Below, in pieces: positions 35,009 through 43,380 of a stretch of DNA of 64,000 nt; within the stretch, counting starts at the first letter, position 1; the number at the start of each line of letters is the position of its first letter. The position numbers and the translations under genes are program-made. This DNA is from Thermovenabulum gondwanense. Lineage in GTDB: Bacteria > Bacillota > Thermosediminibacteria > Thermosediminibacterales > Thermosediminibacteraceae. The stretch spans positions 1 to 64,000 of the forward strand of contig NZ_LOHZ01000035.1 of assembly GCF_001601575.1 (NCBI RefSeq). Direction: 5' to 3'. The notes beneath the pieces are model-generated. The model was not told the origin of the DNA, did not search any database, and worked only from the letters and a program-made list of their open reading frames with translations.

Positions 35009-36212
35009 ATGATCTATGGCGGCATTGATGTGGCTAAACATAGTCACGAAATATGCCTCGTAAATGAATCCGGAGATATAGTCTTAAGGATGAATATGGA
35101 TAATAATCATAAAGGAATGAATAAACTTTTGCAGGCATTGGAAAGACTCGGTTTAAAGCCTGATGACGTAAAATTCTGCCTGGAAGCCACCGGCCATTAT
35201 TGGCTTCCTATCTACTGCTACCTCACTGACCTGGGATTTGAACTTCATGTCATTAACCCCATTCAGTCAGATGCTTTGAGAAATCTCTACGTACGTAAAA
35301 CCAAAACCGACCAAAAAGATGCTATGCTTCTTGCTGACCTCCTGCGATTAGGTAGAGCCCCTGAAACCAGGCTTTCTTCTGAAACAACCCTTAAATTACA
35401 ATCGCTCTCCCGACTCCGATTCGAGTTTGTATGCCAGGTCGGTAGCCTCAAGAATAGAGTGCTTGGTATCTTGGATAGGATCTTTCCAGAATACCCAGGC
35501 TGCTTCTCCGACGTATTTATCCGGACTTCAAGGGAACTGCTTAAATCTTATCCGGCACCGGAAGAGTTAGCCGAAGTGGACCTTTCAGAGTTATCTGCTT
35601 TTCTTAAAGAACATTCCCGCGGCCGGTTCGGTGAAGAAAGAGCTAAAAAGATTCAATCTCTAGCTAAAGGAACCTTCGGCATTACCATTGCTCTGGACGC
35701 TTTTACCCTTCAGCTTCGTTTGCTGATTGAGCAAATTGAATTTATTGAAGAACAGATAAAAGTTATCGAGGACGCTATCAACGAGGTTATGGAGGAGCTT
35801 CGTCCAAGTAAAGAGACACCTTATCGCCACGTAATTGAAAGTTCTGGCTGCTGCAATTATCGGTGAGATAGGTGATATTTCTCGTTTTCCTAACCCCCGG
35901 GCTCTCGTGGCCTATGCTGGTTTAGATGCTACCGTAAGGGCTTCTGGATTGTTTGAGGGGACTCGCAACCGTATGTCTAAACGTGGTTCTCCTGTATTAA
36001 GAAACAGCTTGTGGTTAGCTGCTGTTTCAGCCCGTCGCTTTAACCCGGAGTTGAGGGCTTATTATGAGCTAAAACGCAGCCAGGGAAAGCATTCGAATGT
36101 TGCTACAGGAGCCGTTGCAAGAAAACTTGTTCACCTGATCTACTCTCTCTGGAAAGATAACCGGCCATATGACCCAGATTATCAATGGTCTCCTCCTATC
36201 AAAAATGCATGA
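35009..36212 (+). pseudogene. IS110-family transposase, broken by a small deletion
   Basis: The first frame (from ATG 35009, RBS GCGAGG) gives the RuvC-like DEDD domain: GGIDVAKHSHE, LEATGHYW and KTDQKDAMLLADLLR. After PYRHVIE near 35840 the frame is lost and the next one (to 36212) continues KVLAAAIIGEIGDISRFPNP and SKRGSPVLRNSLWLAA, the C-terminal domain with the conserved serine. The PGIG motif that should lie between the halves is missing, which fits a deletion of about 20 bases. The product is therefore not expected to be functional unless another copy supplies it. Confidence 0.85.
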
Positions 36213-36213
36213 A

Positions 36214-36236
36214 CAGAATTCCTATGGGATTGTCAA
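36214..36236 (-). repeat. IS110 right inverted repeat
   Basis: This is the complement of the left repeat at 34758-34780, with 20 of 23 positions matching. It starts two bases after the transposase stop codon. Confidence 0.8.
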
Positions 36237-36513
36237 GAAATTTTTGCTATAGCCTATTGACTTTTCATAGCACGTCTTTTTTAAAATATGAGAATTTTTT
36301 CTTTCTTTCATAAGGTGTTAGATGTTTAAATGCGCGATATAATGTGTATACTCTTGAGTAAGAGCCATAGCGTGAAACTCTATATCGGCTTTCACGCTAT
36401 GGTTTAACTATTTTTTGGTGTTGTATTTAATTTTACAATCAACCGTTTAACTTTTTAAAGACAGTAAATGCCACTTAGATTTGCCAATTTCAAATATTTT
36501 TTGTATATAAATT
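36237..36513. other. Non-coding gap with a perfect 13-bp inverted repeat
   Basis: No coding frame is seen between the IS element and the CoA-transferase gene. CCATAGCGTGAAA (36365-36377) pairs with TTTCACGCTATGG (36390-36402) around a 12-nt loop. The T-rich sequence follows on the plus strand, so as a terminator it would act on plus-strand transcripts. CTCTT/AAGAG at 36351-36364 forms another small hairpin next to it. Confidence 0.5.
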
Positions 36514-37830
36514 TTAGATTAATCCCAATCTTTCCGCCTCTTTTTTCAAATAATCGCGGTGGTCCGGATGGGCAATTCCTATCATCGCCTTAACCCTCTC
36601 TCTTACAGTTCTACCCCTCAAGTGTGCTACACCATATTCGGTAACCACATAATCTACCTCTTGTCTTGGCACCGTTACTGGAGACCCCAGAGGTAAAACA
36701 GGGACTATCTTTGACACCGTATCATTTTTTGCAGTTGAACGAATCGCCAGAATACCTTTTCCTCCCCGGCCCTGGCGGGCACACTTGACAGCGCCGCGGT
36801 GAGTATCCAATTGGCCTCCCGTCCCGCTGTAGTGTCTGGTACCAATTGCTTCTGAAACAACCTGCCCCGTCAAATCAACCATCAGAGCCGAATTTATACT
36901 CACCATTTTATTATTTTGCGCTATTACATCGGGGTTGTTGGTATAACTTCCACGCATTACCATTACAGACGGGTTATTGTTAACAAAATCGTATAACCTT
37001 TTCGTGCCAAAAACAAACGCACATATGAATTTACCTGGCCACAAAGTCTTTTTTTCGTTTGTAATTATGCCTTTTTCATATAATTCCAGCATCCCTTCGG
37101 TAAACATTTCGGTGTGAACTCCAAGATCTTTCTTGTTCTCTATAAATTTTGATACAGCGTAGGGAACTCCACCAATACCCATTTGTATCGTCGATCCATT
37201 CTCAATCAATTCCGCAATATAATGCCCAATTCTCTCTTCGGCCTCGGTGGGCATGACTAAGACTTCTTCTGGTAGAGGATAGTTAACTTCAATTATATAA
37301 TCAACTTTACTTATATGGATTTCCGTTTCACCAAAAGTTCTTGGCGCGTTAGGATTCACTTCGAGTATAACTTTTTCTGCAGCATCTATTAAATCTTTTT
37401 CAATGAAGGCGGAGCACGAAAGCGAAAGGTAGCCGTGTTCATCCATAGGAGAAGCCGTCCCTACAAAATAATTTATCTTCTTACCTGACTGGACTAAATC
37501 TACTATTGCATGATGGGCATTATTGGGAACATATGTTATCGTTTTTAAGCCTTTTTCAGCTACCGCTCTATCAATAGGGCCGTAAAACCAACTGTTATTA
37601 ATAAACCTGCCTTCATATTCTTCCTTATCCTGAAATTCAAAGTACGTAGTATTTAAAATGGTGTAAACTTCTACATTTTTAACATCCTTATCAACCCTGT
37701 GCAAATTTTCAAGGAAAACCTTTGGTGTCATTGGGACAACAGCCGTAGTAATGACACTTCCGCTTTTAATTTCTTTTAAAACTTCTTCAACAGTTCGTAC
37801 CTTTGAATTATAAACATCTTGCCATTTCAT
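36514..37830 (-). CDS. Acetyl-CoA hydrolase/transferase family CoA-transferase
   Basis: The 438-residue protein matches 4-hydroxybutyrate and butyryl-CoA:acetate CoA-transferases, with the catalytic glutamate in GVHTEMFTEGM (Glu241), MGIGGVPYAV before it, and the C-terminal TEYGVAHLRGRTVRER. It moves CoA between acetyl-CoA and another carboxylic acid via a glutamyl-CoA intermediate. Within the island it probably activates the imported acid. The ATG follows AGGAGGAGG. The exact acid cannot be told from sequence. Confidence 0.88.
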   Translation of the reverse strand: MKWQDVYNSKVRTVEEVLKEIKSGSVITTAVVPMTPKVFLENLHRVDKDVKNVEVYTILNTTYFEFQDKEEYEGRFINNSWFYGPIDRAVAEKGLKTITYVPNNAHHAIVDLVQSGKKINYFVGTASPMDEHGYLSLSCSAFIEKDLIDAAEKVILEVNPNAPRTFGETEIHISKVDYIIEVNYPLPEEVLVMPTEAEERIGHYIAELIENGSTIQMGIGGVPYAVSKFIENKKDLGVHTEMFTEGMLELYEKGIITNEKKTLWPGKFICAFVFGTKRLYDFVNNNPSVMVMRGSYTNNPDVIAQNNKMVSINSALMVDLTGQVVSEAIGTRHYSGTGGQLDTHRGAVKCARQGRGGKGILAIRSTAKNDTVSKIVPVLPLGSPVTVPRQEVDYVVTEYGVAHLRGRTVRERVKAMIGIAHPDHRDYLKKEAERLGLI

Positions 37831-37857
37831 TATTGTTTCCTCCTCCTTACAGCATCT

Positions 37858-38880
37858 TTATTCTGTAACTTTGCCCCATTTTACCACACCGGCATTCCAT
37901 GTCCAGCCGCCGCCTGCAGAAACCATGACAATTACATCGCCATCCTTAATTCTGCCATGCTTTAACCCTTCAATCATAGATATGGTAACATCATTTTGCC
38001 CCAAATGCCCGTAGTCTTCAAGAAATAATGATTGATCTTCCCTCAAATTTAATTCTTTTAGTATAGCATTGTGAGCACTGCGCTTGATTTTAACCATTGC
38101 CAGATATCCTATATCCGCACGTGTATAACCACTTTTTTCAAGAGCATAATCTATAACATGATACCAGTTTTTTAAAGTAATCTTATCGAGTCTTTGCTTG
38201 AAATCTTTTGGGTCGCAGGTTATATGAAACCACATTTCGTTAATATCTTCGGGCTTCATAGGCCATTTTTTGCTTCCACCTACTGGGACTACAAAATCTT
38301 CAGAGAATGAACCATCAACCACATGGGCCGTTGTTAACACCTCATTATACCCGTAATTCTTTTTTAGCACTACAGCTGACCCGCCAGCACCGATGTCGTA
38401 TAAAAAAGCCCCTTCTTTATATTTTAAATTAATTAGATCGCAATTGCGGTAACCACTAACCAAAAGAACAGTATTTACATCATCTCTTGAGAGCATTATT
38501 GCCTTTCCAAGTTCTAATCCTACAATCCTAGAACCACACATGGATTCCATATCAAATCCCCATGCATTTACCGCTCCAATTTCATGGCATACTTTTGTGA
38601 AAGCTAACCAACACGGGTAATCCTTGTGCTGAGCTCCGTCCCAAATAACCACATCAATTTCCTTAGGATCAATCCCTGCATCTTCTATGGCCCTTTTAGC
38701 CGCAATTATCCCCATATAACTGGTAGTATCATCAGGACCGGGCATTGGTTTCCTTTTTACGCCTACTTTTTCAATAAAAACTTCTACTGGCATTCCCGAT
38801 TCCTTTGCCATTTCTTCAGCACTCCAGAAATTATCCGGAATATACATTCCCATACCCGCAATACCTACATGTGTTCTCAT
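37858..38880 (-). CDS. KAS III-like thiolase-superfamily enzyme
   Basis: The 340-residue protein has a FabH-like layout: nucleophile Cys115 in MESMCGSRIVGL, His270 in SAHNAIL at the position of the FabH HQAN motif, and the C-terminal GGGWTWNAGVVKW. At the place of the catalytic Asn (YGNTS in FabH) it reads YGHLGQND, so Asn is replaced by His292 with an Asn four residues later. It is probably not the fatty acid initiation enzyme. A condensing or cleaving step on a short acyl-CoA fits the neighbours. RBS AGGAGGGGG precedes the ATG. Confidence 0.75.
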   Translation of the reverse strand: MRTHVGIAGMGMYIPDNFWSAEEMAKESGMPVEVFIEKVGVKRKPMPGPDDTTSYMGIIAAKRAIEDAGIDPKEIDVVIWDGAQHKDYPCWLAFTKVCHEIGAVNAWGFDMESMCGSRIVGLELGKAIMLSRDDVNTVLLVSGYRNCDLINLKYKEGAFLYDIGAGGSAVVLKKNYGYNEVLTTAHVVDGSFSEDFVVPVGGSKKWPMKPEDINEMWFHITCDPKDFKQRLDKITLKNWYHVIDYALEKSGYTRADIGYLAMVKIKRSAHNAILKELNLREDQSLFLEDYGHLGQNDVTISMIEGLKHGRIKDGDVIVMVSAGGGWTWNAGVVKWGKVTE

Positions 38881-38895
38881 TGCAGCTTCCCCCTC

Positions 38896-39636
38896 CTATA
38901 TAATTAAACCACCGCTTACCTCTACAATAGCACCATTCACGTAACTTGCCTCATCAGAAGCAAGAAAAGCAAAAACATTTGCTACTTCTTCTGGTTTTCC
39001 AAGCCTTCTCATCGGGACTTTCTCTTCCATAGTCAGCAATACCTTTTCCGGCATAGATTTTAATATTGGTGTAGCAATAAATCCAGGGCACACAGCATTA
39101 CACCTTATCCCTTTGCGCCCCAATTCTTTTGCCCAGGTCCTTGTCATTCCAATTAAAGCTGCTTTAGAAGCAGCATAATTTGTCTGTCCAAAGTTGCCAT
39201 AAAGACCTACTATAGAAGAAGTATTTAATATTACCCCTGAGTTTTGCGATATCATTATATCAATGACAGCCCTTGTGCAAAGATAAACCCCCTTTAGATT
39301 TACATTTATTACCTGTTCGAACTGCTCATCGCTCATTTTATAGAGCTGAGCATCCTTAACAATCCCAGCATTGTTTACAAGCACATCGATTCTTTTGTAA
39401 TTTTCCATAATTTTTGAAACCATTTCATTTATTTGGTCTTTTTGTGTGACATCTACTTTAAAACCTTCTGCCATGTTTCCTTTTTGTTTTATTATATTTA
39501 CAGTTTCTTCAATAGCCTTTTCATTTATATCAGCAACGGCTACAACAGCACCTTCCTCTGCAAATTTGACAGCCGTTGCCCTACCAATGCCATCCCCACC
39601 TCCAGTCACGATGCATATTTTATTTTTTAGCCTCAT
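38896..39636 (-). CDS. Short-chain dehydrogenase/reductase (FabG-like)
   Basis: The 246-residue protein is a classical SDR: TGGGDGIG (11-18) for NAD(P), NNAG (88-91), the catalytic Ser near 140, Tyr154 and Lys158 (YAASK), and the C-terminal VNGAIVEVSGG. It is like FabG and 3-hydroxybutyrate dehydrogenases. As first gene of the sigma-54 operon it more likely oxidises or reduces a 3-hydroxyacyl substrate of the pathway than serves general fatty acid synthesis. RBS AAAGGAGG precedes the ATG. Confidence 0.87.
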   Translation of the reverse strand: MRLKNKICIVTGGGDGIGRATAVKFAEEGAVVAVADINEKAIEETVNIIKQKGNMAEGFKVDVTQKDQINEMVSKIMENYKRIDVLVNNAGIVKDAQLYKMSDEQFEQVINVNLKGVYLCTRAVIDIMISQNSGVILNTSSIVGLYGNFGQTNYAASKAALIGMTRTWAKELGRKGIRCNAVCPGFIATPILKSMPEKVLLTMEEKVPMRRLGKPEEVANVFAFLASDEASYVNGAIVEVSGGLII

Positions 39637-39690
39637 AAATTTTCCTCCTTTTCTTGTAATTTACTGCTTTATCTTTTAATAATTTTATTT

Positions 39691-39706
39691 TGCAAAATAT
39701 ATGCCA
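39691..39706 (-). promoter_or_regulatory. Sigma-54 (-24/-12) promoter of the island operon
   Basis: The minus strand reads TGGCATATATTTTGCA: GG, ten bases, GC, agreeing with TGGCA-N6-TTGC. The start codon of the SDR gene lies about 55 bp downstream. Two activator sites lie upstream. Confidence 0.85.
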
Positions 39707-39714
39707 TTAAAAAA

Positions 39715-39757
39715 ATAAAAAATGACCATGGTTTATGAGCCTCCATGGCCATTTTTA
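39715..39757 (-). terminator. Terminator of the sigma-54 activator gene
   Basis: ATGGCCATGG and CCATGGTCAT pair with one G-T position around an 11-nt loop, with TTTTTTATTTTTTT following on the minus strand. It separates the activator gene from the promoter it controls. Confidence 0.85.
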
Positions 39758-39787
39758 TCCCGAAAACAATGTTTTATTTTAATAACA

Positions 39788-39805
39788 TGTCCTGTTATCA
39801 GTACA
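39788..39805. promoter_or_regulatory. Upstream activator site 1
   Basis: TGTCCTGTTATCAGTACA is an imperfect copy of the palindrome at 39843-39860 (TGTCCT-N6-AGGACA). The centre is about 115 bp upstream of the expected sigma-54 start. Confidence 0.7.
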
Positions 39806-39842
39806 CTCCTTAGGCTTTTCAAATTGGTATAATTCAATAAAA

Positions 39843-39860
39843 TGTCCTCATATCAGGACA
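39843..39860. promoter_or_regulatory. Upstream activator site 2
   Basis: TGTCCTCATATCAGGACA is a perfect palindrome with 6-bp arms. It overlaps the last codons of the activator gene. It lies 55 bp from site 1, about five helical turns, so two dimers would sit on the same face. Confidence 0.75.
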
Positions 39861-41301
39861 AATTGTCTTTTTCTTCTTTATTTACATTGTTTTCTAAATT
39901 GTATTTTTTCAGTTTTTCATATAGTCTGGAACGACTTATTTTTAGGATTTTTGCAGCCAATCGCTTATTTCCTTTAGTATACCTCAGACAATCCTTTATT
40001 GCCTCTTTCTCAGCTTGTTCAACAACCTTTTTAAGACTATAATCAAAAGTTCTATCTGTAAGGAACCTTTGTTTCTTAGCTTCGGGCCCTGTGATATAAA
40101 TAGGGAGATGTTCTTGCGATATATAATCCGAATCTGTAAGATTTATGGCCCTTTCCAGCACATTTTCTAGTTCTCGCACATTTCCCGGCCAGGAATATCC
40201 TTTTAACAGCTCCACTGCTTCATTCGAAATACCAGAAATATATTTCCCCATCTGATTAGACAGCTTTTTTAAAAGATAATTTGCTAATACTTCAATGTCT
40301 TCAAGTCTTTCTCTAAGCGGTGGTATTTCAATTGTCATAACATTAATTCTATAGTAAAGATCTTCCCTAAACTTATTCTCCTTCACAAGCTTTTTCAAGT
40401 CCTTGTTTGTAGCGGCTATAATACGCACATCGACAGGGATTGGTGTTATACCTCCAACTCTATCTATCTCTTTTTCTTGAAGTACTCTGAGAATTTTTGC
40501 CTGCATTCCCAGCGGCATTTCTGATATCTCATCGAGGAATATGGTACCTTTGTTTGCCAGCTCAAATTTTCCAATTTTCCCACCTCTTTTAGCACCAGTA
40601 AAAGCACCTTCTTCATACCCAAATAGTTCTGATTCTAATAGCTCTGATGGTATAGCTGCACAGTTAATTTTTACAAAAGGAAAATTATTTCTCCTGCTGT
40701 CGTTATGTATAGCGTGGGCAAACAGTTCTTTCCCTGTGCCACTCTCTCCTAAGAGCAAAACATTGGAGTCACTCGCTGCAGCTTTTCTTGCAAGAAATTT
40801 TGCTCTTTTCATTTTTTCACTTTCTCCAATAATATTTTCCCAAGAATATCTGGCTCCTGTTAGTTCTTTTAAACGTGTTTTATAAAGATCTAATTCCGAT
40901 TCCAGTAATTTATTTTTTTTGATTATTTCTTCAAATTCTGCTATATCTTTGAAAAGCACCATTCCAAATCCATAAATAACATTACCATCATCATCCATAA
41001 CCGGAATCCTGTGTACAATTGCAGTTTTTCCGTTTTTGAAACGATGCTTCCATGCAATCTCTGCTTTTTTCGTTTTAAATACATAAGGAAATCTGGTATT
41101 TTCATCTATATCATAAACTCTTCTCCCTATCATCTCCTCTTTTGAATAGCCTAAAAACTCACAAAAACTATTATTTATAACCTTTACTTTTGTTTCTCTG
41201 TCAACTAATATCATTGGAATTGGAATAGGGTCAAATATTTTGTTCAGCATATCTATAAGGTATTTATCCTCAAAAAAGTTTTCATTTTTCATATCTGACA
41301 T
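39853..41301 (-). CDS. Sigma-54 dependent activator with PAS sensor
   Basis: The 482-residue protein has a PAS domain (about 15-120), a short coiled linker, an AAA+ domain with Walker A GESGTGKE (185-192) and the sigma-54 contact loop GAFTGA (232-237), and a C-terminal Fis-type helix-turn-helix (about 435-475). The PAS domain probably senses the substrate or a redox cue inside the cell. It is encoded just upstream of a -24/-12 promoter and two palindromes overlapping its own end. The ATG at 41299-41301 follows AGGAG. The role as local activator is strongly supported by context. Confidence 0.92.
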   Translation of the reverse strand: MSDMKNENFFEDKYLIDMLNKIFDPIPIPMILVDRETKVKVINNSFCEFLGYSKEEMIGRRVYDIDENTRFPYVFKTKKAEIAWKHRFKNGKTAIVHRIPVMDDDGNVIYGFGMVLFKDIAEFEEIIKKNKLLESELDLYKTRLKELTGARYSWENIIGESEKMKRAKFLARKAAASDSNVLLLGESGTGKELFAHAIHNDSRRNNFPFVKINCAAIPSELLESELFGYEEGAFTGAKRGGKIGKFELANKGTIFLDEISEMPLGMQAKILRVLQEKEIDRVGGITPIPVDVRIIAATNKDLKKLVKENKFREDLYYRINVMTIEIPPLRERLEDIEVLANYLLKKLSNQMGKYISGISNEAVELLKGYSWPGNVRELENVLERAINLTDSDYISQEHLPIYITGPEAKKQRFLTDRTFDYSLKKVVEQAEKEAIKDCLRYTKGNKRLAAKILKISRSRLYEKLKKYNLENNVNKEEKDNLS

Positions 41302-41317
41302 TATACTCACTCCTGAT

Positions 41318-41360
41318 TATAAAAAACAGGTTAGACAGATTTATCCTATCTAACCTGCTT
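41318..41360 (-). terminator. Terminator of the V-type ATPase operon
   Basis: CAGGTTAGATAG pairs with CTGTCTAACCTG (one G-T pair), loop GATAAAT, then TTTTTTATAA on the minus strand. Confidence 0.88.
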
Positions 41361-41368
41361 AATTTAAT

Positions 41369-41995
41369 TTATCCTTTCATAACCATCTCTTTTATCTTCA
41401 TCAAACGGGTTCTGTTGCCTCTTTCGTTTTCGTCCAGCTTCATGGTTATATATTTTATGGTCTCCTGCAGCTGAGGAATCATTACGTATTCTAAAGCATT
41501 AACTCTTCTTCTGGTTTTTTCAATTTCATCGGCCATAAGCTGGCAGGCCTTCTCCATTTCAGCAAGTTTAAGCATCTTTGGGAGAAGCTCGGCCAAGGTG
41601 GAAATAGCGCCATCTAATTCACCGGAGGTATTGGAAAATCCGTAAGGATACAAACTTTTCACTTCGCTTTTTTCTATGATGATTCTGGGAATATTTACGC
41701 TCATTATATTCTGGCTTTTTATATTGATGCCAACTGTAGCTGCGGGGATTAAAAGACTTTCTTCCAGCACCTTTGAGGGCATCTGGCTCCTGGCCATTGT
41801 AAAATTCTTAAAGGCCTGTGCCAGTTCCCTTTCCACTTCTTCCCTCAGTTCCTTATTTTGCTTTACCATGTCGATAAACTTTTTAATCAGCTCATCCTGT
41901 TTATCCTTTAGCAGCTTATGACCCCTTTTGGCGGTGACAAGCCTTCTTTTTAACCTTGTTAATTCCATCCGGGTAGGATTTACCCGCAATTCCAT
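41369..41995 (-). CDS. ntpD: V-type ATP synthase subunit D
   Basis: The 208-residue, mostly helical protein starts MELRVNPTRMELTRLKRRLVTAKRGHKLLKDKQDEL, the subunit D signature, and ends in a second long helix (VNALEYVMIPQLQETIKYI). It is the central rotor shaft. It is the last gene of the operon, two bases after subunit B, and is followed by a strong terminator. Confidence 0.95.
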   Translation of the reverse strand: MELRVNPTRMELTRLKRRLVTAKRGHKLLKDKQDELIKKFIDMVKQNKELREEVERELAQAFKNFTMARSQMPSKVLEESLLIPAATVGINIKSQNIMSVNIPRIIIEKSEVKSLYPYGFSNTSGELDGAISTLAELLPKMLKLAEMEKACQLMADEIEKTRRRVNALEYVMIPQLQETIKYITMKLDENERGNRTRLMKIKEMVMKG

Positions 41996-41997
41996 AA

Positions 41998-43380
41998 CTA
42001 TTCTTCTCCTTTTTCAGGTAAATATTTTTCGATATATTCATCCCTGATTCTCTTCAGCTCTGCCCTTGGTAATATCGTCAGAAGTTCCCATCCGATGTTA
42101 AGGGTTTCTTCAATGCTTCTGTCTTCATCCTCCCTCTGAGCTACATACCTTTTTTCGAATTCATCCGCAAATTTGGCGTAAAGCTTATCGGTATCGGATA
42201 GCGCAGCTTCACCGAGTATGACTGCGAGTTCCTTTGCCTGTTTACCCCGGGCATAGGAAGCGAAAAGCTGGTTCATTGTATCCGCATGATCTTCTCTCGT
42301 CTTTCCGCGACCTATTCCCTTATCCTTTAAACGGGAAAGGGATGGCAGCACATCGATTGGAGGATAAATGCCCTTTCTAAAAAGTTCCCTGCTCAGTATG
42401 ATCTGCCCTTCGGTGATGTAACCCGTGAGGTCAGGTATGGGATGGGTTTTGTCGTCCTCCGGCATGGTCAATATGGGAATCTGAGTTATAGAACCTTTCT
42501 TACCCCTTATCCTTCCCGCTCTTTCGTAAATGGTAGAAAGGTCGGTATAAAGGTACCCCGGGTATCCCCTTCTTCCGGGTACCTCCTTTCTCGCTGCGGA
42601 AACCTCCCTCAAAGCCTCGCAGTAGTTGGTCATATCCGTTAGTATTACGAGAACGTGCATGTCTTTCTCGTAAGCTAAATACTCGGCACAAGTAAGGGCC
42701 ATTCTCGGAGTTGCAATCCTTTCGATTGCAGGGTCATTGGCCAGGTTTATAAAAAGTACCGAGCGGTCAATAGCACCGGTTCTCTTAAAGTCGCTTATAA
42801 AATAGTCCGCTTCTTCAAAGGTGATACCCATAGCAGCAAAAACTACCGCAAATTTGCTTTCAGTCCCCAGCACCTTTGCCTGCCTTGCTATCTGAGCCGC
42901 AAGCTGAGCATGGGGCAGACCGGAGCCTGAAAATATCGGGAGCTTTTGTCCTCTTACCAGGGTATTCAAACCGTCAATTGCGGAAATTCCCGTTTGTATA
43001 AACTCGGAAGGGTAATCCCTTGCTGCGGGGTTTATAGGACTGCCGTTGATATCCAATTTCTTTTCCGGAATTATTTTGGGACCGTTGTCCTTCGGCCTTC
43101 CAAAACCATCAAATACCCTGCCCAGCATATCCAGGGAAACTCCGAGCTCTATGCTCTTCCCCAAAAACCTTACCTTACAGTCGTTTATATTAAGCCCTGT
43201 AGACCCTTCAAACAGCTGGACAAGGGCCTTATCTCCGTTTACTTCGAGTACCTGCCCTCTCCTTATTTCACCCTGTCCCGTCTCGATTTCCACGAGTTCG
43301 TTGTATTTTACCCCTTCCACACCTTCTACCAGCATCAGAGGGCCTGCTATTTCCCTTGCCGTTTTATATTCCTTAAGCAT
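41998..43380 (-). CDS. ntpB: V-type ATP synthase subunit B
   Basis: The 460-residue protein is the non-catalytic regulatory subunit, with [25 protein letters not shown] and [38 protein letters not shown], typical of V/A-type B chains. It has no usable P-loop, as expected. The ATG at 43378-43380 follows GGGGGTGA and overlaps the stop of subunit A by eight bases; the longer frame would run far into that gene. Confidence 0.95.
   Translation of the reverse strand: MLKEYKTAREIAGPLMLVEGVEGVKYNELVEIETGQGEIRRGQVLEVNGDKALVQLFEGSTGLNINDCKVRFLGKSIELGVSLDMLGRVFDGFGRPKDNGPKIIPEKKLDINGSPINPAARDYPSEFIQTGISAIDGLNTLVRGQKLPIFSGSGLPHAQLAAQIARQAKVLGTESKFAVVFAAMGITFEEADYFISDFKRTGAIDRSVLFINLANDPAIERIATPRMALTCAEYLAYEKDMHVLVILTDMTNYCEALREVSAARKEVPGRRGYPGYLYTDLSTIYERAGRIRGKKGSITQIPILTMPEDDKTHPIPDLTGYITEGQIILSRELFRKGIYPPIDVLPSLSRLKDKGIGRGKTREDHADTMNQLFASYARGKQAKELAVILGEAALSDTDKLYAKFADEFEKRYVAQREDEDRSIEETLNIGWELLTILPRAELKRIRDEYIEKYLPEKGEE

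Larger units (their letters stand above)
34758..36236 (+). mobile_element. IS110-family insertion sequence with frameshifted transposase
   Basis: The ends carry 23-bp inverted repeats (34758-34780 and 36214-36236), matching at 20 positions and sharing TTGACAA and AGGAATTCTG. The interior is a structured non-coding left end of about 230 bp and a DEDD transposase gene in two frames. The right repeat begins two bases after the transposase stop. The element sits inside the sigma-54 island, in the direction opposite to its genes. Target-site boundaries beyond the repeats cannot be set from one copy. Confidence 0.85.

Noticed and set aside
35835-36212. Second transposase frame as an independent gene
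   Set aside because: It continues the IS110 C-terminal domain exactly where the first frame is lost; the ribosome binding site is absent.
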